From: Nymphaea colorata
Lineage: Eukaryota; Streptophyta; Magnoliopsida; Nymphaeales; Nymphaeaceae
Assembly (NCBI RefSeq): GCF_008831285.2
Contig: NC_045145.1
Location: 17,066,040 to 17,130,039, forward strand
Direction: 5' to 3'
DNA: 64,000 nt
Shown here: positions 12,450 through 22,700 of the stretch, one piece after another
How positions within the stretch are numbered: position 1 is the stretch's first letter
Layout of the letters: every line of letters starts with the position of its first letter
Notes under the pieces: generated by a model
Databases searched by the model: none
Told to the model about the DNA's origin: nothing
What the model saw: the letters and a program-made list of their open reading frames with translations, nothing else
Translations under genes and position numbers: made by a program

Positions 12450-14559
12450 TAAGTGATAGCAATCACTATCAAAGTGGCTGTGATGGAGATATAAGCTAGG
12501 ACTGTAGGGTTTTATGCAAGAAGAATGATTTGGAAAAGAGAAGCCACACAGACCACCACCTCTCTTTCCCTCACCTGGCCTCCACAGTAGCGATGACCAT
12601 CAGACTAACTGGAGCAGCTAAGATGGAAGCTGAATGAGACTAAGTGGTATGATCTCTTGGAAGGGATTCAGAGAAAGACATTCTCAGTGAAATCCTTCCC
12701 CTTTTCTCCTGCAACACAAAATGGAGATCGGTGGGGAAGGGGGATGTGGAAAGGCCGCTTTGAGAAAAGCGAGGGGAACTTTGTTCCAAAAAGAAAAAGA
12801 AGAGTGAGAGCCGACACTCTCCTCTCGAGCTCCGGAGTGCAAGCAGAATATGTTAATCAAATTAAAGGGAAACCGCCCATCAGAAAGAAAAAGGGAAGCA
12901 TTGTGAAGGAAAAGCCCGTGCAACTAATTTGTGTGAAGATTTCGGCGAGCCGTCGCTACCTGACTGCCATTTCAACCGTTGCTTGTTTATTTACTTATTC
13001 GCTTCGATTTGAAAGAAAGAATATTTATTCATTCCGAAAGCGACTCTGTGCCCGTCGTCGGTGAAGATGCCAATCTTGTAAAAACGGTATCGGTGCCGTA
13101 TCAATATTATCGGCCGATATACTTCTTACTTATCGCCTATCGGGGCGTATCGCTTTATTTTTAATTTTTTACGAAATTGACAATTAGTTTTAAAATTTAA
13201 ATTTTATTTAAACATTTTTAAAGTAAGAACCTGCATAACCTTCGCCGATATATTCTGATAAGAGTAACGATAGAAACAAGTGCCAAAAGATGTCATGTCA
13301 CTTCATTAAAGTTCTTTGGAGTAGAAGTTCCCAAATTGCGATATGAGTCAGAGAGTGGGTGTTTAATTGGTACCAGATGAGATTTTCGAGGGCCCGATCC
13401 AAGTCAGGCCAGCCCATAAAAGTGCCGAGGCAGCCCGATACTTATATATATATATTTGTTATTATATTGGTTATGTTTTTTATTATCAATGTATGTTTAT
13501 ATATTTTAAATGTTTACTTACTTTGAGTTTGAGCCAAGACAGGCCAAACCGATGACCAGCCAAGGTGAATTTTGGTTTGCATGATCAAAATTAGAAAAGC
13601 ATGGTCATCTTTTTGCAATCTTGGTAAAAATCTTTTGTTGAAATTCTGCTTACATTGTCGTTCGCAGGGGTTTATGGATCATTTGTTAAAAATAACCAAA
13701 AAGAAAAAAAACATCCGAATACATATATCGATTATTTTGTAGCAGATTTTGGTTAACTACCATTGATCACAAACTATATATAGATTGGTTAGGTTCGTTT
13801 CATATGAAGTTATAGAGTTGGGTGTTGCTTAACAGAACTGGCTACACTTTATAGCTGCTCAAGAACATAAAGTTCCTTAATGGGCAGCACAATAATTCTG
13901 GTTTAATTTGCTTTTTTCGCGATCTTTTGGGTCTTTTGATGAACTTTTTTTGTAATCACCTTAAAAAGAATAAGTTGGGGTATTCCGCTTTCCATCTAGA
14001 TTCCGAAGCAAACCCTAAATCTTTAGAGCATGAGGGAAGGAGAGGGCGCGCTTCAAACTCTCATTGAATCACCATCTTAAAAGAACCAACTAGAAAACCA
14101 ACTAGATTTTTATGTTTGTTGTTGGAACCTTAGGTGAACATTATCGTATAGATGCATATTATCCCAAGAACCTTCATGGTAACAACTCTAATGAATTCTT
14201 CTTGAATTCACACGCGCAGTGATTTATCTCCACCTTAAGTGAATTCAATTGTAGTCAAATTCTTAATAGAAGTTGCAAATTAAATTTGAGTTTGGTATCA
14301 GGGTTCGCATTCAGATCCAAAGCCACTTTCCGGACCCTATTGAGCAATGAATTTGTGGTCCTTAAAGTTCAAATGAACGCCGCTTTAATTTGCATGTGAA
14401 AAAAAGCGGCGGGGGCCTTTCATGGCTCACAAGAAAAGAAAAAAACCAATATTGATTTGAAAAAATCATTCGGTCGTCTCTGCCGTATTCATTTCTTGGA
14501 ATTCGATATTGATGACAGGCGACTAAATGTCGGCGGAGACTTTTTTTCGCAAACACTTT
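12445..14559. other. Intergenic spacer with a possible hAT-end remnant
   Basis: No gene recognised. Around 13068-13150 lies gccaatcttgt followed by many tatcg/cgata words and then an AT-rich tail, resembling the left end of the hAT element at 396. It may be a decayed solo end or small relative. A TA stretch lies near 13445. Confidence 0.35.
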
Positions 14560-14960
14560 ATTCAGCTCTTTCTCTGCCAATTGATGAAAACAACATTTTC
14601 CTATCAAAATGATAAAATTCGACCGAAGATCAGTCAATGAAACAAACGCGACCTTTTGGATGTCAGCATTTCATTGAGTTTCTGACGCAAGACTCCGGCG
14701 GTCTGTTTGGCCAGATGGATTGAATTAAAGAGAAAAGGTTAAATATCACTAACCAGACTCGGAGGAGGTAGATATTGAAATTAAATGAAAGTTAAAAGTC
14801 AGAAGTGATCGACATGGGCATTTGATTTTTTTTTTTTCAGGGATTGGATGTGTTTGATTAATTTTCCGGCAGAAAATTCATCTTGAAAAATTGCCGATTG
14901 AAATGGAAGGCAACATTAAGGAAACAAATATTGTCATAAGCAATTCAAAAAGATATATCA
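14560..14960. repeat. Segmental duplication block, copy A (upstream of HMA gene 1)
   Basis: Resembles 19030-19370: both carry ctatcaaaat, then a stretch around gcgacctttt-ggatgtca, then gaaaaggttaaatatcact and further matching runs. It marks the 5' end of the tandem unit that contains the HMA genes. Confidence 0.75.
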
Positions 14961-16025
14961 AATAGCACAAATATTTAGGAACTAATTCATGAACATGCAA
15001 GATGAGCGTATAACTACTCTGTACGTAGAAACGACGACCTTCATTTAGTCAACGCTGCTAATTACTGTTGGTGAACTTGGAAGATCTTTAAGGACTTATA
15101 AAAAGGGTTTCCATTTAAATTTTATGTCGTTTTCTAACTGAAAGGAGGTAAGACTGAAGTAGTTAGAGAGAAAATTAAGATGGACCAAACTGGGGCCCAA
15201 ATTAGATGTAGGAGTGATCCAAGTTGTTATATTTGGTATCAGAGCAAGTTCAATACTTGAACATGAGATCTCATACAATGTCTTAAAAAGAGTGGACTGT
15301 AACACCTCATTAAAAGTTTAATTTTATATAAGCTTGTGAAAGATCTCCAATAACAAAGAGAGCTGTTACGTCATAAGTGATTGATCATCTTGAGTTTTTA
15401 CTTTCCTTGTGCTTTGTTAGAGGGTACGTTGAGATCCCGCCAAACTAAGAGTCTTATTCCTCCTCAGTTGACATTGGACCAAGTCGCCGGAGACTCTACC
15501 TTCACTTGGGCTGTGGAAAACTTCATCCAAAATGCTAAACACCCAACTGCCCAGACTGACTTTTTCTGTTCCCATTTGCAGTTATTGGCTTTTCTATGAT
15601 GATCTAAGTCCCATCGCTTTCTTGCTGGCCGACTTAGTTAGGTTGATCGTGGGCGTAGCTGGAGTGTTTTAGTCGAGCCCAGGAGATACTTGGCTCGAGC
15701 TCAGCCAGCACGCAGCCAAGAGACAGCCCACAAATGTCATGTCATTCCGAATCAAACACTGTTGAAAGATTGGCCTCCCAACATTTTATTAAGACACGAA
15801 TGTGATGTCATTCACTTAGGGGGCAAGAAAGGGGCGGCTGATGAGTGAAGGAAGAAGGAAGGAGTCAGCAAAAGTTGGCGTTCTTGGAAGCTGACATTCA
15901 TGCCTTGTCCATGAAAATGTTTTCCCACATTTATTTTTGCTCCAAATTGGTAAGAAACATTGACGTCGACGGAGAAGCGGTGCTTGCCGATTGCCATGGA
16001 AGGGACCATGATCTTTTTCTAAATG
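14961..16025. other. Sequence present only in copy A of the duplication
   Basis: About 1 kb lies between the shared upstream block and the shared promoter of HMA gene 1. The equivalent in copy B is almost absent (19370-19385). No gene is recognised in it. Either it was inserted into copy A or lost from copy B. Confidence 0.45.
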
Positions 16026-16091
16026 TCCCAAAAGATCTGCATGTTTCATCGTCTTTTCCATGAAATGACTACGACGCCTCCCTCGCCTCTC

Positions 16092-16099
16092 TATAAGAT
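16092..16099 (+). promoter_or_regulatory. TATA-like box of HMA gene 1
   Basis: TATAAGAT, 134 bp before the ATG, is conserved with the same neighbours in copy B (19471-19478). Confidence 0.5.
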
Positions 16100-16225
16100 C
16101 ACCAACTTCATCTTCACCATCCATCCGCCCCCAACTCTCTCTCTCTCTCTAAGAACTTTCTGTCAGCCGATCGAGGAAACACCGGCCGGCGGCCGGCTGC
16201 AGAGGAAAACACCGAACGGCCAGCC

Positions 16226-17761
16226 ATGAAGGTAACACATATCTTCACACACACATATTAGAGAGAGAAGGATCTCTTTCAATCGCCGTTTCTACTGTAT
16301 TGTTGGCTCCAGTATAGCTTAAGCCACATTTAGGAGAGGAAGGCAGCTCTCTTTCCGCCGCTGACTGCATGTTGTAAGAGAAAAAGACCATGTTTCATGA
16401 CTTTGGATTTGGGAATGTGTGTGTTGCAGAAAAAAGTGGTGCTGAGAGTGGAAATGTGCTGCAACCGGTGCCGCACCAAATCCTTGGAGACCGTCGCGTC
16501 AATTAATGGTAAATAATTGAAACTCCCATCCATCCCTTCCCACTCCTTCAATATTTCCGCATGAACAGTCCCCACCCTGATGCCCTTCGTATTCCGTTTT
16601 TGATGATAGTGGTGGTTTAGTTCACCGGTTGTGTGTTTGGAGAGATCGAATTGCATGAAAGAGGTGTGCACACAACAAATACAAACTTAAGAAAAAGAAA
16701 AAGAAAAAAAAGAAGTTTAAGGTATTTAACTAATTTTTTTATTAAGATATCCATATATTTTAGACTTTTAACAGTTCCACAATTTCCTTTTCATCCTTTT
16801 AAAAATATTTTCATTTTTCTTTATCAGAGTATTTTAGGTCTTTTTGAGGCATGGTATCTTTTGAGGTCTGTGTTTCGTACTGACTTTGGTTTTGTCTGGC
16901 GCCAGACATACTGAGATTTTGGTGTTGCTGTGTAGTACTGGATTGTATTTTGTTCCAACCTCTGATTGGCTTTGAAATGTTGAATATGTGCTTGCACACA
17001 CACATACTCTCTTAAGGGAAAGATAATTTAACATTGTGGTTTTCATGTACTGACCATTATGGTAGATTTATAACATGGTTGGTCCAATCAATCGATTTCT
17101 CATCTGGTCTCGTTACATCTTTGAAATCGTCAAAAGCAGAAAAAGTCGAACCTCAGGAACTGTGCTCCACTGTTTCTTAGTTGACATCAGTGTTGTAGAA
17201 GCCAGTGATGTCATGTGCGTGATCATTTTCGAAATCAATGCTGTTTGCATGAAATTTAATTGCTTCCAAGTAATTGGCACGACTTCAAACCGGCCTGAGA
17301 CATAATTAAGCTTCAATACTATCCAATCATGCATCACTTAAAAGATTATATAAAATGCTTGACGAAAAATTTCTGCAGATGATGCTAATTAAGGTACGTG
17401 GTTCACAAGATGCGGATGTTTTCTTGGACTAATAAAGAGCAATCTAGAATTCTTGACTTGATGCGAACACATATTTTACGTTTCAGGTGTGCTGTCCATA
17501 GCGCTTGAAGGGGCAGAAAGAAACATGGTTGTGGTGGTCGGCGAGGACATAGACCCGGTGACCATGACCAAGAAGTTGAGAAAGAAGGCTGGCCACACTG
17601 AGCTTGTCAAAGTAGAAGCGATTTCTCCGCGAGACGGAATGGATAATGATGATCAATACCGGCGGCCGGCGGCGGTTTGGAATGCATATCCACCGTCCTA
17701 CATAGCATCATGTCAGGTCTGTGAGGTGGATCACCCGACTGTTGGTTGCTCTATTATGTGA
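16226..17761 (+). CDS. HIPP: HMA-domain isoprenylated plant protein (HIPP-like), copy 1
   Basis: Three coding exons: 16226-16231 (ATGAAG only), 16430-16508 and 17487-17761, giving 119 aa. Residues about 3-70 form a heavy-metal-associated fold: KKVVLRVEMCC-NRC (CxxC metal site), GVLSIALEG, VVVVGEDIDPVTMTKKLRKK and AGHTELVKVE. A variable acidic/Pro linker follows, and the protein ends in CSIM, a CaaX box predicted to be farnesylated, so membrane attachment is inferred. The strand pattern (VVGE-ID-P, LRKK-G, ELV-V) resembles the small HMA proteins related to the integrated HMA domain of rice Pik. That likeness is from memory and needs a search. Intron 2 is 978 bp, against 236 bp in the paralogue. 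Confidence 0.88.
16566..17298. other. About 0.73-kb insertion-like segment in intron 2 of HMA gene 1
   Basis: The flanks ttccgcatga and gacataattaagcttca are adjacent in the paralogue (near 19872-19895) but separated by about 735 bp here. No coding domain or clear terminal repeat is seen. Confidence 0.5.
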
Positions 17762-19029
17762 ACGCCAGCTTATAAACAAACACCATCTGTTCCCTTATAT
17801 TCTAAAAGTTAGGCTGCTGGGAAATACTTGCACTCCTATGTATTTGTGTTCTTGATTGTTTCATGGTGTATGGACATGTAAAATATTCTGATCGGACAAC
17901 CGTCATCGTCTATTTGACATTCATGTTTGTGCATGTACACCCATATGGAGATTACAATATCACTATGACAATCTTGAGTTCTGCCTATGGCTAAAGCTGT
18001 TTGCAAATGTCCCGATGTGGGATCATAATAGTGTAAACAAATAACATATTTTATTATTATGTCTAAAAGAGTATCTGAGATCCTCAATTTTTGGGCAGAA
18101 CCTCAGATTTGAAAATTTCCAATAAAGCGGGGTATGACTTTAAATCATTTGAAATTCTCAAGTATTTCAGATCATTTTAGATCTCAAATCAAATCCGAAG
18201 CTAGCAAATACCCTCATAGTACATCAAACTATGGGCATCTACCATCCACTGATAAAATGGATGAGAAGCTAGATAGACTTTGTTCACTTGCTCATATGCA
18301 TAGAGTTGGTACTAAACCTATTGACCCTTCAGTGGCCAGTATGCATCACATCGACAAATATTGGCTGATGCGTATTTCATGGGCACCCTTTCACCAATGT
18401 GATATCATATCAGCTGGTGTGAGATGGCTGATTCTGCTCATATCAGCACATGTGGGCCAATAAATTGACAAAGATCATAAAATACTTTAAAATTTTAAAT
18501 CAGATTTCGACAACGATATGGATCGATGCGAAACAATACACATCATTTCGTAACGTTTCTGATAATCTGCTTTTTGTTTCAATTTAAGTATCGGTATCCT
18601 TCCTCCCAAGAGGGTTTCTGTGACAAAAATGATCGATCAAAGTGAGAAAAAGAACTCGATTAATCGGAGAGAAAACCAGTAAAATGGAATACTCGATTGA
18701 TCTGAGAGAAAACGAGTGAAAAGAAATACAGTGACTTGACTTGGTCAAGAACGCAGGCGGTATCGTGAAAGTAAACGGGGAAGATGTTGGACCATTTGTG
18801 CGACTGTGACTTTGAGTGAGTCGGGGGAGAGAGCGGTTTCTTAAGTCTTGGAGGATAAGAAATAAGTGTGGACGAAGGTTAGATCGGGGGCGGCTACAAG
18901 AAGGTGCAGGGTCTTAGTTCTCGAGCACAATCGACACAGTTGAAGGAAAACGACTGCCCAACTTCCAAGAACGAAGTTCTACGTTTGCTAGCGTAGTAAA
19001 CTTCTAAAGATGCAGTTCATTTTCAGCCA
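17762..19029. other. Spacer between the two HMA units
   Basis: Begins with 3' UTR-like sequence shared with copy B (for example gctgggaaatacttgca). The rest holds no supported gene. A stretch at 18948-18985 (aaggaaaacgactgcccaac and neighbours) recurs diverged at 22650-22690. Confidence 0.45.
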
Positions 19030-19380
19030 AATGACCAAGTTAACTTTCCTATCAAAATAATAAACCGAAGATGAGAGACAATGAGACAAGCGCGACCTTT
19101 TTGGATGTCAACATTTCAGAAGGATTGAGTTTCTTACGCAAGACTCGATCGGTCTGTTTAGCAAGACCGTTTGAATTGAAAAGAAAAGGTTAAATATCAC
19201 TAATCAGGTCCACCTTGCCATTTGATTTCTTTTTTATGAGTTAGATGTGCTTGATTATTTTTTCCACAGAAAGTTTAGTGTGATAAATTGCCGAGTGAAA
19301 TGGAAGGGCGATTGAGGAAACAAACATTGTCGTACATATTTCAAAAAGGCATATTAAATTAGCGGAGCATTGTAACACCT
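19030..19380. repeat. Segmental duplication block, copy B (upstream of HMA gene 2)
   Basis: Diverged counterpart of 14560-14960. In this copy it joins almost directly to the HMA promoter. Confidence 0.75.
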
Positions 19381-19470
19381 TAAATGTCCCAACAACCTGT
19401 GGAATTTCTGCAACCAGTGAGATGTTTCATCGCCTTTTCCATGAAACGACTGCGACGCGGCCTCGTCCCT

Positions 19471-19478
19471 TATAAGAT
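19471..19478 (+). promoter_or_regulatory. TATA-like box of HMA gene 2
   Basis: TATAAGAT, 138 bp before the ATG, is conserved in position and context with the box of HMA gene 1. Confidence 0.5.
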
Positions 19479-19608
19479 TACCACCTTCATCTTCAGCCTT
19501 CACCATCTATCCGGCCCCAATTCTCTCTCTCTCTCTAAAATTTCTATCAGCCGATCGTGGAAATTGCCGGCCGGAGAACGGCTGCAGAGGAAATCGTTGT
19601 CGCCAGCC

Positions 19609-20339
19609 ATGAAGGTAACGCATGCATATCTTCACACACACACACACACACACACATTAGAGAGAGAAGGATCTCTTCCAATTTCCGTTTGTAAGAGAAA
19701 AAGACAATGTTTAATGACTTTGGATTCGGGAATGTGCGTGTTGCAGAAAAAAGTGGTGCTGAGAGTGCAAATGTGCTGCGACCGGTGCCGCACCAAATCC
19801 TTGGAGACCGTCGCATCCATTTATGGTAAACAGTTGAAACTCCCATCCATCTCTTCCCACTCCTTCAATGCTTCCGCATGACATAATTAAGCTTCATTAT
19901 CTAATTATGCAACGTCACCTAAAAGAACGTAGAAAATATCTGATGGTGAAAATTTTCTTCACCATCCAATCGCTGCACACACTTTCTGCAGATGATGCTA
20001 ATTAAGGAACATGGTTCACAAAATGCAGAAACTTGATGCGAACACATGATTTGCGTTTCAGGTGTGCTGTCCGTAGCGCTTGAAGGCGCAGAAAGAAACT
20101 TGGTTGTGGTGGTCGGCGAGGACATAGATCCAGTGACCATAACCGAGAAACTGAGAAAGAAGGCAGGCCAAACTGAGCTTGTCAAAGTAGAAGGGATAGT
20201 TTCCGTGGGAGAAGAAACAGATGATGATGGTGATGATCAACACCAGTGGCCGGCAGTTAGGAATGGATATCCCAACTACATAGCACCGGTTCAGATCTGT
20301 GAGGGCGATCACCCGACTACTGGTTGCTCTATTATGTGA
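19609..20339 (+). CDS. HIPP: HMA-domain isoprenylated plant protein (HIPP-like), copy 2
   Basis: Tandem paralogue of the gene at 16226. Exons are 19609-19614 (ATGAAG only), 19747-19825 and 20062-20339, giving 120 aa. Exons 1 and 2 have exactly the same lengths as in copy 1 (6 and 79 nt), with the same phases. It keeps the CxxC site (MCCDRC), GEDIDPVTITEKLRKK, AGQTELVKVE and the C-terminal CaaX box CSIM. The linker is more acidic (EETDDDGDDQ) than in copy 1. Both copies look intact. Proposed role: membrane-anchored metal-binding or protein-interaction module; the substrate is unknown. Confidence 0.88.
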
Positions 20340-20549
20340 ACATCAGCTTATAAAGAAACAGAATCATATAACCATCTGTCCTGTCTATACTCTAAAAGCT
20401 AGGCTGCTGGGAAATACTTGCATTCCTATGTCTGTCATCTGTGTTCTTGGTTGTTTCATGGTCTGTGGACATGTAAAATATTCTGATTGGACCATCCTAC
20501 TTTTGTGACATCGGCTTCCTTAGAGGGGGTAGGTCCCCTTTTACTCTTT

Positions 20550-20910
20550 TTTTTTGTATTTTAATAAAATGTTAAGTGTAAAATTTTCATGTAAAAAGTT
20601 CTTTTGTATTTTTACGATTGTGCCCATATGGAGGGGCTCCTTCATTTGCCCTGCTTGACATATTTCAATCCCAAGCGACAGTTGGATTGAATCTGACTCC
20701 ATTCGGGAATTCTGATTAAATACTTCTTAGTCAATGTTTCGTTAGTGATGTGAAAGCATGATTAAGGTTCCAAAACAAAGTCAGGCAAAAAGATGAAAAA
20801 GACGTTCTTCTCACATGGTTCTTGTCGTCGAGGGGTCAGTACTGTGTTTGTGTTCGCGCCACAACGAACACATTAACGCCCTTTCCTTTCATGCGTTAGG
20901 AGAAGGAAGA
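20550..20910. repeat. Flank repeat shared with 22260-22570
   Basis: Two noncoding stretches resemble each other over about 300 bp: gatgtgaaagcatgattaag, then gacgttctt, then gtcagt-ctgtgtttgtgttcg. One copy lies directly after HMA gene 2, the other after the copia relic. Confidence 0.7.
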
Positions 20911-21367
20911 AACAGCCATGGTGAATTCCTAAAAATCTTCAAAATGACCAACGTGAAGACTTCAATCTGTGGAGTATGTCCATATGTGGAGCCATGTGTG
21001 GCGGTTGCTCACACGAACCCTCTGAATTTGTCCATCACGTATGATGACTGTCGATCATTCATTTTACTATCTGATTGATCTAAAGGTTTTTGAATTGTCT
21101 AAAATTTGAGTGACTATGTGTGAGTGCATTCCTATAAGAAGATATTTGTGTTATTTTTGCTAAGATACCTACGGATGTCACATTTATCCCATGATAGGCA
21201 CTGAGCATCTCTGTCTTCTTTCTTTGAACTGTTGTTCTAATATGGCATGACAAGCCCTAAAAGATCTTGGAAATAAGGCTCTAGAATATACTCTCTCTCT
21301 CTCAACTCATGGGGAGGCAGAAACGAAAGGGGATCAAGAAGGTGTGAGTAGGCGAAAGGGATCTTGA

Positions 21368-22120
21368 GTGGCAGTGTTGGCCGATCAGAATGCTTCTACG
21401 GAGGACTCTTTGCCGCTGATTGTTGAAGTGGATAATAATGAAATCAATATCATGATCTCAGAACAAGTGTATGAAGCCACGAGCAAGCCATTCCAAGGGC
21501 AGCGATCAGTGAAAGCCAAAAATCAATTGACAACTTACTCCACCTCAATCACCTACACCAACACCCTCACCACTGCTACCAATCCCACCATGAGATCACC
21601 ACCAACCTCACATCGTTGACACCATTACCCTCCACCTTGATTCCTCTGACACTCAATTGCAGCGATCAACTAAACGACGCGTTCCACCTTCACACCTTAA
21701 GGATTATCAATGTCATTCCATTGCTCAGCCCACATCTTTTGAATTGACGCCGGCACATATGCAACCTAAAGGAACGAGGTACCCCATGAGTCACTACCTT
21801 CATTTACACAAGTTTTCTCTTAATTATCAAGCTTTTTTTTTACATCTATTCTCAATCACCATGAGCCGTCAACCTTCCAAGAAACAATGCAACGTCAAGA
21901 ATGGAGAAACGCTATGACTACTGAAATTCGGGCACTAGAAGCCAACTCAACTTGAGAAGTCATTTCTCTCCCACCAGGAAAACACCCTATTGGCTGCCGA
22001 TGGATGTATAAAATTAAATATCATGCCAATAGTACCATTGATCGTTATAAGGCTCGCCTCGTTGCTAAAGGTATACTCAAACTGAAGACATTGATTATAC
22101 AAATTGGTCTGCAATTAAAT
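21368..22120 (+). pseudogene. Decayed Ty1/copia retrotransposon fragment (integrase C-terminal region to reverse transcriptase start)
   Basis: Fragments in shifting frames show copia Pol landmarks: RRVPPSHLKDY and GTRYPMSHYL (the zone between integrase and RT), then IRALEANST, SLPPGKHPIGCRWMYKIKY and TIDRYKARLVAKG (start of the reverse transcriptase). It is broken by at least two frameshifts, a stop at 21953-21955 where the family has Trp, and loss of everything after the first part of RT. No LTRs are recognised. It is a relic that cannot be expressed as a polyprotein. Confidence 0.85.
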
Positions 22121-22259
22121 TTGAATGCTTATTGTGCCGCATTTGTCACTGTTGTCTACTTCAGCTCCCTCGTTAGGCCATTATGATATTCCATAGCTAA
22201 TTCTTTGTTCCTTGAAATTTTGCAGACAAATGAAAGAAATTATAATGTCAAGACACTGA

Positions 22260-22700
22260 ATATTTTTTAAAGGATAAAAATTTGTTCTTTTTGCATGTTT
22301 ACTATTGTCTCCATATGATGGCTTTTTTTGTCCGGCTGACATATTTCACTCGGGACGGATTGGTCTTGGGAATTCGATTGAAGTAGTCCTTAGTCAATGC
22401 TTCATCAATGATGTGAAAGCATGATTAAGGTTCCTAATTAAAGCAAGACAAGAAGGAAAAAGAAAGACGTTCTTGGCGTAAGGTACTTGACGTTGAGAGA
22501 GGTCAGTCCTGTGTTTGTGTTCGAGCCAGAACACAGCACACCCTTTTCGTTAGAATCAGCGATGGCTTGTGAATTTCATGAAGGTTCCGGGGACAACGAC
22601 TTGATTTAAGTATTGAATGCGGATCGGATGCGATTGATATGAAGGTTGATCAAGGAAAACGACAGCCCAACTGCTAAGAACGAAGTCTTACTTACTCTTA
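22260..22700. repeat. Third, gene-less copy of the HMA-unit flank
   Basis: 22260-22570 matches 20550-20910. 22650-22690 resembles 18945-18990, which lies in the spacer before HMA gene 2. It looks like the start of another tandem unit without an HMA gene. Confidence 0.55.
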
